Shown in pieces: positions 52,702 through 61,318 of a stretch of DNA of 64,000 bases. The translations under genes and the position numbers were made by a program. Source of the stretch: Brucella haematophila. Its GTDB lineage: Bacteria; Pseudomonadota; Alphaproteobacteria; Rhizobiales; Rhizobiaceae. The notes under the pieces are model-generated. The model searched no databases, had not been told where the DNA came from, and worked only from the letters and a program-made list of their open reading frames with translations. The stretch is from NCBI RefSeq assembly GCF_005938105.1, contig NZ_VCPE01000011.1, forward strand, positions 152,704 to 216,703. Direction: 5' to 3'. The stretch's first letter is position 1. The number at the start of each line of letters is the position of its first letter.

Positions 52702-54738
52702 ATGTCAGCCGATCCGCTGTTGCAGCCGCTTACCATCAAGCATCTGACGCTTCGTAACCGCATCATGCTCACCTCGCATGAGCCAGCCTATGCCGATGAC
52801 GGCATGCCAAAGGAGCGCTATCGCGCCTATCACGTCGAACGGGCCAAGGCCGGTATCGCACTGACGATGACGGCGGGCTCCGCCTCGGTGTCGAAGGACA
52901 GTCCGCCTGCCTTCAACAATGTGCTGGCCTATAAGGACGAGGTTGTGCCCTGGTTGCGGATGCTGGCCGAGGAGTGCCACGAGCACGGCGCGGCGGTGAT
53001 GATCCAGCTTACCCATCTCGGTCGCCGCACCCGCTGGGACAAGGGCGACTGGCTGCCCTCCGTCTCGTCAACGGCAAAGCATGAACCGGCCCATCGCGCT
53101 TACCCCAAGCGAGCCGAAGACTGGGATATCGAGCGCATCATCCGCGATTATGCCGATGCGGCGGAGCGGATGAAAGCCGCCGGTCTCGACGGTCTGGAAC
53201 TGGAGGCCTATGGCCACCTGCTCGACCAGTTCTGGTCGCCGCTGACCAATGAGCTTGATGGAGATTACGGCGGTTCGCTCGACAACCGGCTGCGGTTTTC
53301 CTTTCAGGTTCTGAGCGCCATTCGCGAGCGGGTCGGCCCGGATTTTCTGGTCGGCATTCGTTACGTCGCCGATGAGACGCTTGAAGGCGGCCTGACGCGC
53401 GCGGATGGGCTGGAGATTTCCCGCAGGCTGAAGGACAGCGGTCTGGTCGATTTTCTCAATGTCATTCGCGGCCATATTGAAACTGATGCCGGTTTGACCG
53501 ACGTCATTCCCATTCAGGGCATGCCGAGTGCGCCGCATCTGGATTTCGCGGGCGAAATCCGGTCCAGCACCGGAATGGCGACGTTCCATGCCTCCAAGAT
53601 TCAGGATGTGGCAACGGCGCGCCATGCTATTGCATCCGGCAAGCTCGACATGGTCGGCATGACGCGTGCCCATATGACCGATCCGCATATCGTGCGCAAA
53701 ATCCTCGAAAAGCGGGAAGAGGAAATCCGCCCCTGCGTCGGCGCGAATTACTGCCTCGACCGGATTTATCAGGGCGGTGCAGCCTATTGCATCCATAATC
53801 CCGCCACGGGTCGCGAGACTTCGATGCCGCATGTGGTCAACAAGGCTGAACAAAGCCGCCGCATCGTGGTGGTCGGTGCGGGTCCCGCCGGGCTGGAAGT
53901 CGCGCGCGTCAGCGCCGAGCGCGGCCATAAGGTCGTGGTCTTCGAGGCGGCGAGCCAGCCGGGCGGTCAGGTACGGCTGACAGCGCAAAGCCCGCGCCGT
54001 CGCGAGATGATGGGCGTCATCGACTGGCGCATGGCGCAGTGCGAAAAGCTTGGCGTCGATTTCCGCTTCAATGCCTGGGCCGAGGCCGACACGGTAACGG
54101 CGGAAGCGCCGGATGTGGCAATCATCGCGACCGGCGGCATGCCGGAAATGAGCCTGCTTGGCGCGGGCAACGAGCTTGCCGTTTCCGCCTGGGATATCAT
54201 TTCCGGTGATGTGCGTCCGGGAACCAATGCGCTGGTCTTTGACGAGGCGGGAGATCATGCCGGGCTTCAGGCCGCGGAATTCATCGCCAATGCGGGCGGC
54301 AAGGTCGAGATCATGACTGCCGACCGCACATTCGCACCGGAAGTTATGGGCATGAACCTCGTGCCCTATATGCGCAGCCTGCAAAAGAAGGATGTCACCT
54401 TCACCGTCGGCTATCGGCTGGAAGGCATTCACCGCGACGGCAACAGGCTCGTTGCGCGGATCGGCAGCGATTATGGCGCGCCTGTCAGCGAGCGCGAATT
54501 TGACCAGATCGTCATCAATGACGGTACACGGCCGATGGATGCGCTGTATTTCGAGCTGAAGCCCCTGTCCCGCAACCTCGGCGCGGTGGATTACGACGCG
54601 CTGATCGAGGGGCGCAAACAGGCCGTTGTCAGAAATGCGCAAGGCGCTTTCGAGCTTTACAGGATTGGCGATGCCGTTGCGGCCCGTAACACCCATGCGG
54701 CCATTTATGACGGTTTGCGGCTGGGCAAGGATCTGTAG
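52702..54738 (+). CDS. stcD: StcD-type N-methylproline demethylase
   Basis: A 678-residue flavoprotein of the trimethylamine-dehydrogenase/old yellow enzyme group. The barrel domain (1-370) begins MSADPLLQPLTIKHLTLRNRIMLTSHEPAYADDGMPKERY-like sequence of rhizobial StcD and has GLELEAYGHLLDQFWSP and the 4Fe-4S cysteines in RPCVGANYCLDRIYQGGAAYCIHN. A Rossmann domain follows (VVVGAGPAGLEVARV, about 393-407). It should remove the methyl group of N-methylproline in stachydrine breakdown, or of a similar amine. The ATG at 52702 gives the usual length; an ATG five codons earlier is possible. Followed directly by a palindromic repeat. Confidence 0.88.
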   Translation: MSADPLLQPLTIKHLTLRNRIMLTSHEPAYADDGMPKERYRAYHVERAKAGIALTMTAGSASVSKDSPPAFNNVLAYKDEVVPWLRMLAEECHEHGAAVMIQLTHLGRRTRWDKGDWLPSVSSTAKHEPAHRAYPKRAEDWDIERIIRDYADAAERMKAAGLDGLELEAYGHLLDQFWSPLTNELDGDYGGSLDNRLRFSFQVLSAIRERVGPDFLVGIRYVADETLEGGLTRADGLEISRRLKDSGLVDFLNVIRGHIETDAGLTDVIPIQGMPSAPHLDFAGEIRSSTGMATFHASKIQDVATARHAIASGKLDMVGMTRAHMTDPHIVRKILEKREEEIRPCVGANYCLDRIYQGGAAYCIHNPATGRETSMPHVVNKAEQSRRIVVVGAGPAGLEVARVSAERGHKVVVFEAASQPGGQVRLTAQSPRRREMMGVIDWRMAQCEKLGVDFRFNAWAEADTVTAEAPDVAIIATGGMPEMSLLGAGNELAVSAWDIISGDVRPGTNALVFDEAGDHAGLQAAEFIANAGGKVEIMTADRTFAPEVMGMNLVPYMRSLQKKDVTFTVGYRLEGIHRDGNRLVARIGSDYGAPVSEREFDQIVINDGTRPMDALYFELKPLSRNLGAVDYDALIEGRKQAVVRNAQGAFELYRIGDAVAARNTHAAIYDGLRLGKDL

Positions 54739-54740
54739 TT

Positions 54741-54883
54741 AGAGCCTGTTCCAAAAGTCGTCCTGTGCGGCTGCAAATGGCAATTTTCTACGTTCCGGTG
54801 CTCACGTACCTTAAGTACGCTCCGCTCCGGTACTCGAAAATCACCATTTTCGCACACACATGCCGCTTTTTGATTCAGGCTCT
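54741..54883. repeat. Palindromic mosaic repeat, short copy
   Basis: A 143-bp imperfect palindrome with ends AGAGCCTG and CAGGCTCT, centred on CTTAAG, starting 2 bp after the stcD stop. It matches 39715-39913 over both arms but lacks that copy's nested hairpin. It could fold into one long hairpin and end stcD transcription. Confidence 0.8.
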
Positions 54884-54892
54884 CCGAGGCAT

Positions 54893-54919
54893 GACCTCAT
54901 AACTAAGAGTTATGAAGTC
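54893..54919. promoter_or_regulatory. Dyad upstream of the amino-acid ABC operon
   Basis: CATAACT-AAG-AGTTATG is a perfect inverted repeat inside a 27-bp imperfect dyad (GAC ... GTC at the ends). The CATAA-N7-TTAT core also occurs at 61172-61187 over the LysR start codon. The remaining part of the gap to the ATPase gene (54920-55116) shows nothing else I can name. Confidence 0.5.
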
Positions 54920-55116
54920 GTAGACATTTTTTGCCTTTGTATTCTTTCCAGCGGTCACTATCGTGATGAAGATAAAGGGAACGTCGGCGGCATAATAAAT
55001 AATCAAGGTTCCGCCAGAACGAGCATAGATCCAGCGTGTCTTGCAGGCATTTCCGGTCTGCATCCGCGTAAAGATGGGACTGTCGCGATGAACGATAAAA
55101 AAGGGGAGTGCGGTTA

Positions 55117-55929
55117 TTGAACGCAATGCGACCGACTTTGGTGTCAGGGTCTGCTGGCGTGGAAAATGCGCCTGCCTCCGCATCGAAACTCATACGCCTT
55201 GAGGGGTTGAGCAAACATTTCGGGGCGCATCTCGTCCTTGAGAATATCGATCTGGAAGTTGCGCAAGGCGAAGTGCTGGCAATCATCGGTCCCAGCGGCT
55301 CGGGCAAGAGCACACTTCTGCGCTGCATCAATTATCTGGAAAGGCCGGATGGCGGTCTCCTGACGGTGGGCAAGGTGAAGCTCGACGCCACTCAGGCACC
55401 GCGTGCTGCGCAGCTGAAGGAATTGCGCAATACGGTTGGCATGGTGTTCCAGTCGTTCAATCTGTTCCCGCATATGAGCGTTCTGCGCAATGTCAGCCTG
55501 CCGCAGGAACGTGTTCTGGGCCGCAGCCGCGCGGAAGCCGAGGAGCGGGCGATCCAGCTTCTCGAACGCGTCGGTCTTGCTGACAAGGCGACGCAATATC
55601 CGGGCCGTTGCTCCGGCGGTCAGCAACAGCGCATCGCCATTGCGCGCTCGCTGGCGCTCAATCCGCAGGTGATGCTGTTCGACGAGCCGACCTCGGCGCT
55701 CGATCCTGAACTGGGGCTTGAGGTGCTTGCCGTCATGCGCGAGCTTGCCGAAAGCGGCATGACCATGCTCGTGGTGACCCATGAAATGGGCTTCGCGGAA
55801 AATGTCTCCGATACGGTCATGATCATGGCCGATGGGCGCATCATCGAGAAGGGCGCATCGAAGGATGTCATGCGCAATCCGCAAGAGGAACGCACGAAAC
55901 GGTTTCTTCGTGCGGTACACGACCGATGA
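55117..55929 (+). CDS. Polar amino-acid ABC transporter ATP-binding protein
   Basis: A 270-residue ATPase of the GlnQ/HisP class. Walker [17 protein letters not shown] loop [16 protein letters not shown], signature [15 protein letters not shown] (Cys in place of the usual Leu), Walker [12 protein letters not shown], switch [12 protein letters not shown] at 55117 is preferred since GGGGAG lies eight bases upstream; GTG 55108 and ATG 55126 are alternatives. It leads an operon with two permeases and a binding protein. Likely substrate: a betaine, N-methyl amino acid or related compound, from context. Confidence 0.9.
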   Translation: MNAMRPTLVSGSAGVENAPASASKLIRLEGLSKHFGAHLVLENIDLEVAQGEVLAIIGPSGSGKSTLLRCINYLERPDGGLLTVGKVKLDATQAPRAAQLKELRNTVGMVFQSFNLFPHMSVLRNVSLPQERVLGRSRAEAEERAIQLLERVGLADKATQYPGRCSGGQQQRIAIARSLALNPQVMLFDEPTSALDPELGLEVLAVMRELAESGMTMLVVTHEMGFAENVSDTVMIMADGRIIEKGASKDVMRNPQEERTKRFLRAVHDR

Positions 55930-56570
55930 CAGCGGACAATGTTCTCCTCATCCTGAGCGGCCTGCCATGGACCATAGCGCTGACGCTGGGTTCCTTTGCA
56001 ATTGGCTGCATTCTTGGCGTCCCGCTTCTCGCCGCGCGTCAGGCGCGTCTCGCGCCGGTACGGTGGATCGCGGCTGTGCTGATCCAGATCGTGCGCGCCC
56101 TGCCGCCGATCCTCTGGCTGTTCATCATCTTCTTCGGCATTGGCATGGGCATCATGCCGATTAATCCGTTTGTGGCGGCGTTGATCGGTCTGGGGCTGAT
56201 CGCATCGGCCAATATGGCTGAAATCTATCGCGGCGCGCTGGCCTCTCTTCACCATGGCCAGTGGGAAGCGGCGACAGCGCTGAATTTCGGCACCCGCCAC
56301 ACGCTGGTCGATGTGGTCGCACCGCAGGCCTTTCGCGTCGCGCTGCCATCGGCGGCGAGCTATCTGATCGGGCTGATGAAGGAAACCGCCGTTGCCTCGA
56401 CCATCGGTGTCGCGGATCTCGCCTTCCGGGGCAATCAGGTGTCGCAGCTTACCTTCAAGGGCATCGAGGTCTTCGCACTGGTCGGCCTGTTCTACATTTT
56501 CCTGAGCCTCCCCGTCGCATGGCTGTCGCGCTCTGCCGACAGCTATCTGAGAGCAAAGGTGGCGCGCTGA
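55926..56570 (+). CDS. Polar amino-acid ABC transporter permease (first)
   Basis: A 214-residue HisM/GlnP-type permease with about five membrane helices. Features: [44 protein letters not shown] and the coupling loop [37 protein letters not shown]. Overlaps the ATPase by ATGA and the second permease by TGATG. Confidence 0.92.
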   Translation: MTADNVLLILSGLPWTIALTLGSFAIGCILGVPLLAARQARLAPVRWIAAVLIQIVRALPPILWLFIIFFGIGMGIMPINPFVAALIGLGLIASANMAEIYRGALASLHHGQWEAATALNFGTRHTLVDVVAPQAFRVALPSAASYLIGLMKETAVASTIGVADLAFRGNQVSQLTFKGIEVFALVGLFYIFLSLPVAWLSRSADSYLRAKVAR

Positions 56571-57232
56571 TGTTCCCGACCTCTGAAGAATTCTACGAAT
56601 GGATGCCTGCGCTGCTCGGCGGGTTGCAAGTCAGCTTGCAGGTGGCGGCGCTGAGCCTCGCCATCGGCATTCCGCTCGGGCTGTTGCTGGCGCTGGGCGT
56701 CGGTGCAAAATCGCGGTTCAATCGCTATCTGAGCCTGTTTCTGGTCGAGATCGGGCGCGGCGCTCCCGCGCTGGTGCTGTTGCAGTTCATGTATTTCGGC
56801 CTGCCTGCGACGGGTCTGACGATGACTTCGTTTTCGGCTGCCGTGGTGGCGCTGGCCTGGAATACGGGCGCTTACACGAGCGAGATCATCCGCGCGAGCC
56901 TGCAATCCATCCACCATGGCCAGCGCGAGGCGGCGGAGGCGATGGGCTTCAATGCGCTTGACGAACTGCGCTTTGTCCTGCTGCCACAGGCTCTGCGCGT
57001 GGCGCTTCCCGCGCTCCTGGGCTTCGCGATCCTGATTTTTCAGGGCACCTCGCTCTGCTTCACGATTGCCCTGCCGGAACTCGTCAGCAATGCCTACGAA
57101 ATCGGGTCCAACACGTTCCGCTATATGCCTGCCTTGCTGCTGGCCGGGCTGCTCTATGCCACGATCTGCATTCCGGCAGCATGGATCGTTTCCTATGTGG
57201 AGAAGCGCTCATCCGCTTACGCCACCCGATAA
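56570..57232 (+). CDS. Polar amino-acid ABC transporter permease (second)
   Basis: A 220-residue permease, partner of the preceding one. LLGGLQVSLQVAALSLAIGIPLGLLLAL is the first helix and EIIRASLQSIHHGQREAAEAMGFNALDELRFVLLPQALR the coupling loop. The ATG at 56570 overlaps the previous stop (TGATG). The reading frame is open 103 codons upstream, but that part overlaps the first permease gene and is not used. Confidence 0.92.
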   Translation: MFPTSEEFYEWMPALLGGLQVSLQVAALSLAIGIPLGLLLALGVGAKSRFNRYLSLFLVEIGRGAPALVLLQFMYFGLPATGLTMTSFSAAVVALAWNTGAYTSEIIRASLQSIHHGQREAAEAMGFNALDELRFVLLPQALRVALPALLGFAILIFQGTSLCFTIALPELVSNAYEIGSNTFRYMPALLLAGLLYATICIPAAWIVSYVEKRSSAYATR

Positions 57233-57279
57233 AACCCAACGCAACAATGAATGCCCACAACAATAAAGGGGAGTAGCAG

Positions 57280-58113
57280 ATGAAAAATGGGATGATACGT
57301 AAAGGTGTTCTCGGCGCCGCATTGCTTATGGGCCTGTCTTCGGCAGCGTTCGCAGAGGATTGCAAGCCGAAGCATGAGTTCAAGACCATCACGCCGGGCA
57401 CGCTGACGATTGCCGTCACCACATATGCACCGCATTCCTTTATGGATGAGAGCGGCCAGCTGAAGGGTCTCGATGGCGATATCGCCACCGAATTCGCCAA
57501 ACGTGAATGCCTGACCGTCAAGCCGGTCGCCGTCGATCCGGCTGCGGCCATCCAGTATGTGCTGTCGGGTCAGGCCGATATCACCACCGGCGACTGGTAT
57601 CGCACCGCCGAACGCGCCAAGGTCATGAACCTTTCCTATCCGCTCTATAAGGACCAGATGGGTCTTTATTCCAAGGATGGCGCCAAGACTGTCGAGGAAC
57701 TGGTCGGCAAGAATGTCGGCACCGTTCAGGGCTATCTCTGGGTCACCGATGCCAAGAAGCTGCTGGGTGCAAAACTGCGCCTTTACCCGAACTCCGTGAA
57801 CATGCATCAGGATCTCGCATCGGGCCGCATCGACATCGGCATCGACGGCTATTCGACCGGCGCTTATGCCGCCAAGAATGGTACGCTCAAGGATATCAAG
57901 GTCGAGGTTGCACAGCCCGATCCGCGCATCCGTGCCACCAAGGAAGCAGCGCAGGCAAGCCTGCCTTATGCCAAGAGCGCGACGGATTTCGGCGCAGCAC
58001 TCGATGCCAATATCGAGGAAATGCACAAGGACGGCACGATTGCCAAAATCCTGAAGTCCTACGGTCTCGATGAAAGCGCCGGTGACACCGGTGCGCCGAA
58101 GCTCATCGAGTAA
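57280..58113 (+). CDS. Amino-acid ABC transporter binding protein
   Basis: A 277-residue periplasmic protein of the family 3 (polar amino acid) class. Signal peptide LGAALLMGLSSAAFA with mature start EDCKPKHEFKTI. Fold marks: LTIAVTTYAPHSFMDESGQLKGLDGDIATEFAKRE, VLSGQADITTGDWYRTAERAKVMNLSYPLY and VGTVQGYLWVTDAKKL. Two cysteines near the mature N-terminus (DCKPK, KRECLTV) may form a disulfide. Fourth gene of the ABC operon, with AAAGGGGAG before its ATG. Confidence 0.92.
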   Translation: MKNGMIRKGVLGAALLMGLSSAAFAEDCKPKHEFKTITPGTLTIAVTTYAPHSFMDESGQLKGLDGDIATEFAKRECLTVKPVAVDPAAAIQYVLSGQADITTGDWYRTAERAKVMNLSYPLYKDQMGLYSKDGAKTVEELVGKNVGTVQGYLWVTDAKKLLGAKLRLYPNSVNMHQDLASGRIDIGIDGYSTGAYAAKNGTLKDIKVEVAQPDPRIRATKEAAQASLPYAKSATDFGAALDANIEEMHKDGTIAKILKSYGLDESAGDTGAPKLIE

Positions 58114-58194
58114 TCCCATCATCATGAGCGGATGCGGCGGCTGACCGCCGCATCCGCAACCACCTGCAAATCGGCATATTGCGGAGGTGCCGCC

Positions 58195-59325
58195 ATGGCG
58201 CTCGATCACTATTTCCTTCTCGGTCGTTCCGGTCTTCGTGTCAGCCGTCTGGCGCTTGGCACGATGACATTCGGCAACGCCGGGATCAGGGGGATCGGCG
58301 GGTCGTGGGGCACCGACGAGGGCAATGCGCGGGCCATTTTCGACCGCTATCTGGAAGCGGGCGGTAATTTCATCGACACGGCGGATTCCTATGGCGCGGG
58401 TCTCAGCGAAACACTGGTCGGCAAGTTTGTCGCGGAAGCGGGCGCACGGGATCGTGTTGTCATCGCGACCAAATATTCGAACAATTTGCAGCCGGGCAAT
58501 CCCAATGCCGGCGGCAATGGCCGCAAGAACATGATGCGTGCGGTCGACCAGTCGCTGAAGCGGCTGAAGACCGATTATATCGACCTCTATATGGTGCATA
58601 CCTGGGACGGGATGACCCCCGTGGAAGAGGTCATGCGCGGCTTCGACGATCTGATCCGCGCGGGTAAAATCCGCTATTGCGGCCTTTCCGACGTGCCTGC
58701 CTGGTATGCGGCGCGGGCGCAAACCTGGGCGGAAGCGCATGCGCTTTCGCAGCCGATCAGCCTTCAACTGCCCTATTCGCTGGTCGAGCGCAGCATCGAG
58801 CAGGAATTCGTGCCGCTCGGTCAAAATCTCGGCCTTGGCATCACCGCATGGAGCCCGCTGGCCATGGGGCTTTTGTCAGGCAAATATCGCGCAGGTGGCG
58901 AAGGCCGCCTGAACCGCGACAATGCCGAAGGGCTGGGGCTGTTCACCGAACGCAACACCCGCATCGTCACGGCGCTGGCCGAGGTTGCAGATGCCATGGG
59001 CAAGCCGATGGCGCAGGTCGCCCTCAACTGGGTGGTGACACAGCCGGGCATTGCGGCAGCCATTATCGGCGCAAGCAAGCTTGCGCAGCTCGACGACAAT
59101 CTGGGCGCGCTCACATTTACAATTCCGGATGAGTTGCGTGCCAGACTGGAGGGTGCAAGCGCCCTTCAACCCACTTATCCCTATTCGCTTTTCGCGCCGG
59201 ATTATCAGGCGGGCATTCTCAACACCGGCGTTTCGGTCGGTGACAAGCCTGCCGGTTATCAGCACCCGCATTTCGTGCCGAAGGTCGGTGAATACGCTTT
59301 CGGAAAGCCTCCCAAGAACGACTGA
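58195..59325 (+). CDS. Aldo/keto reductase
   Basis: A 376-residue NADPH-type reductase. Features in order: LGRSGLRVSRLALGTMTFG, catalytic Asp-Tyr in NFIDTADSYGAGLSE, Lys in VVIATKYSNN, His in YMVHTWDGMTPVEEVM and the cofactor site WVVTQPGIAAAIIGASK. The ATG at 58195 follows GGAGGT at six bases; an earlier in-frame ATG at 58132 lacks support. It lies between the transporter and purU and might handle an aldehyde from side-chain breakdown; the substrate is unknown. Confidence 0.9.
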   Translation: MALDHYFLLGRSGLRVSRLALGTMTFGNAGIRGIGGSWGTDEGNARAIFDRYLEAGGNFIDTADSYGAGLSETLVGKFVAEAGARDRVVIATKYSNNLQPGNPNAGGNGRKNMMRAVDQSLKRLKTDYIDLYMVHTWDGMTPVEEVMRGFDDLIRAGKIRYCGLSDVPAWYAARAQTWAEAHALSQPISLQLPYSLVERSIEQEFVPLGQNLGLGITAWSPLAMGLLSGKYRAGGEGRLNRDNAEGLGLFTERNTRIVTALAEVADAMGKPMAQVALNWVVTQPGIAAAIIGASKLAQLDDNLGALTFTIPDELRARLEGASALQPTYPYSLFAPDYQAGILNTGVSVGDKPAGYQHPHFVPKVGEYAFGKPPKND

Positions 59326-59344
59326 TCAGTCTTAAGGAACCACC

Positions 59345-60241
59345 ATGAACGACATGCCCGCGAAGGTGCGCTCCGTCGCCGCCGTCGAACCAACCCTTTT
59401 TGTCCTCACGCTCGATTGCGATGACAAGCCCGGCATCGTGGCGGCCATCACCACGGAACTGGCGGCCATCGGTGGCAATATCGTGGAAAGCAATCAGTTT
59501 CGCGACAGGCTGACCAACCGCTTTTTCATGCGTATTGCTTTCAGCGCGCCGCTTGGTATGTCGCGTGAGGCGATAGAGCATGCACTGAAACCGGCAGGCG
59601 AGCGGTTCGGCATGAAATTCGCGGTGGCCGATGCCAGCCGCAAGCCGAAGATCGTTCTCATGGTGTCCAAATTCGATCACGCCATGCTGCATCTTCTCTA
59701 TCAGATCCGCGTCGGCTGGCTGAATGCCGAGGTCGTTGCCATCGTCTCCAATCATGAAGATAGCCGCGAAACGGCGGAAAGTGCGGGCATTCCCTATCAT
59801 TCATGGGGCGTGAACAAGGACAACAAGGCCGAGCAGGAAGCCCGCCTGATCGATCTGGTGCGTGAGACGCAGGCCGATCTGGTGGTCCTCGCACGCTATA
59901 TGCAGGTGCTATCGGATAATCTGTCCAACCGCCTGTTCGGCAAGATCATCAACATCCACCATTCGTTTCTGCCATCCTTCAAGGGTGCAAAACCCTATCA
60001 TCAGGCGTTCGAGCGCGGCGTGAAGCTGATCGGTGCAACGGCGCATTATGTGACGCCGGACCTCGACGAAGGCCCGATCATCGAGCAGGAAACCGAGCGG
60101 GTCACGCATTCCATGAGCGCGGAAGATTTCGTCGCCACCGGGCGCGATATCGAAAGCCGGGTTCTTGCGCGGGCGGTGAAGATGCATCTGGAAAACCGCG
60201 TCATGCTCAATGGGCACAAGACGGTGGTTTTCGCGCAATAG
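59345..60241 (+). CDS. purU: Formyltetrahydrofolate deformylase PurU
   Basis: A 298-residue enzyme releasing formate from 10-formyl-tetrahydrofolate. The N-terminal ACT domain (FVLTLDCDDKPGIVAAITTELAAIGGNIVESNQF) precedes the formyltransferase-fold catalytic part with KIINIHHSFLPSFKGAKPYHQA (Asn-His pair) and TAHYVTPDLDEGPIIEQE (catalytic Asp). Next to demethylating enzymes it should clear one-carbon units loaded on folate. It follows the reductase by 19 bp and converges on the LysR gene. Confidence 0.95.
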   Translation: MNDMPAKVRSVAAVEPTLFVLTLDCDDKPGIVAAITTELAAIGGNIVESNQFRDRLTNRFFMRIAFSAPLGMSREAIEHALKPAGERFGMKFAVADASRKPKIVLMVSKFDHAMLHLLYQIRVGWLNAEVVAIVSNHEDSRETAESAGIPYHSWGVNKDNKAEQEARLIDLVRETQADLVVLARYMQVLSDNLSNRLFGKIINIHHSFLPSFKGAKPYHQAFERGVKLIGATAHYVTPDLDEGPIIEQETERVTHSMSAEDFVATGRDIESRVLARAVKMHLENRVMLNGHKTVVFAQ

Positions 60242-60250
60242 GCCGAGGGC

Positions 60251-61174
60251 CTATATATCCAGTTCCGCGTCTGCGCCCTGTTCGAGAAGCCAGTCGCGGA
60301 ACAGTTCAGCCCCTCGCTTCGGCGGGCGTTGAGCGGGCATGACGAGATGAATTGTATCGCCGGACCGATGAAAAATATGCGTGGCGGGCACAAGACGTCC
60401 GGCCACGATATGATCATGGACGAGGTGTTTCCAGCCAAGCGCCACGCCTTGTCCCTGCACCGCAGCCTCAATGGAGCTGAGCGCGTCGGTAAAGACGAAA
60501 TCCTGTTCAATGCGCGGGTTTGGTACGCCGGAGCGTTCCAGCCATTCGCGCCAGCCAAGCCGCGAGCGGTGGCGCTCCTCGAAATGCAGCAGCGTGTGGT
60601 TCAGAAGATCACTCGCTTCCTCGATCTGTCCGCGCTCCTTCAGATAAGCGGGGCTGCAAACCGGCCAGACTTCCTCCGTCACGAAGGGCCACGCGAGGAT
60701 GCCCGGCCATTTGCCTCTCCCCAGACGCGCGGATACGTCGATATCTTCTTCAAGCAAATCCTGATCGTCGCGGCTGCTTTCTTCGATGCGCAGCGCCACA
60801 TCCGGATGCTTTTCCTTGAACCCTTTCAGGCGTGGCAAAAGCCATAGTTGCACGAAGGACGCCGAGAACGACACGCGGATGATATCGCGCGAGTGTTTCT
60901 TGCGCATGGACGAGATGACCATGTGCAGATGGTCGAATGCTTCCTGCGTTTCGCGATAAAGCCGCTGGCCTTCCGCCGTCAGTTCCAGACGGCTGCGCTC
61001 ACGCCGGAAAAGCTTCAATCCGGTGGCTTCTTCCAGAAGCTTGATCGTCTTGCTCACCGCTGGCTGGCTGACATTCAGCTCTTCCGCTGCCGCCGTAAAG
61101 CTCAGCCGTCGGGCCGCCGCCTCAAACACGAAGAGGTAATTGGCCGAGGGGATGAGCGAACGGAGTCTATGCAT
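60251..61174 (-). CDS. LysR family regulator (GcvA-like)
   Basis: A 307-residue activator/repressor. N-terminal helix-turn-helix: NYLFVFEAAARRLSFTAAAEELNVSQPAVSKTIKLLEEATGLKLFRRER. The effector domain follows with IRVSFSASFVQLWLLPRLKGF, typical of the GcvA branch. It is divergent from the flavoprotein gene with 144 bp between, a classical LysR arrangement, and probably responds to the catabolic substrate. A CATAA-N7-TTAT motif covers its start codon. Confidence 0.92.
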   Translation of the reverse strand: MHRLRSLIPSANYLFVFEAAARRLSFTAAAEELNVSQPAVSKTIKLLEEATGLKLFRRERSRLELTAEGQRLYRETQEAFDHLHMVISSMRKKHSRDIIRVSFSASFVQLWLLPRLKGFKEKHPDVALRIEESSRDDQDLLEEDIDVSARLGRGKWPGILAWPFVTEEVWPVCSPAYLKERGQIEEASDLLNHTLLHFEERHRSRLGWREWLERSGVPNPRIEQDFVFTDALSSIEAAVQGQGVALGWKHLVHDHIVAGRLVPATHIFHRSGDTIHLVMPAQRPPKRGAELFRDWLLEQGADAELDI

Positions 61175-61187
61175 AATCTGAAGTTAT
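61172..61187. promoter_or_regulatory. CATAA-N7-TTAT motif over the LysR start
   Basis: CATAATCTGAAGTTAT at 61172-61187 shares its core and spacing with the dyad at 54898-54914. A second small dyad, ACAGGG ... CCCTCTGT, lies at 61214-61234. Either could be the LysR operator controlling the divergent flavoprotein gene. Confidence 0.35.
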
Positions 61188-61318
61188 ATCTTCGCGGATT
61201 TTTTATCAAGCTCACAGGGCGCAGAACCCTCTGTAATGTAACGCACAAAGGAGTCCGTATTGTCGTCGGGAGCGACGCTTCGGCAATCTCCAAATCATAT
61301 ATTGGAAGGGAACTTGGA

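Noticed and set aside
54885-55116. Small gene before the amino-acid ABC operon (frame starting 54860)
   Set aside because: It starts inside the palindromic repeat, has no ribosome site, and its product is not protein-like.
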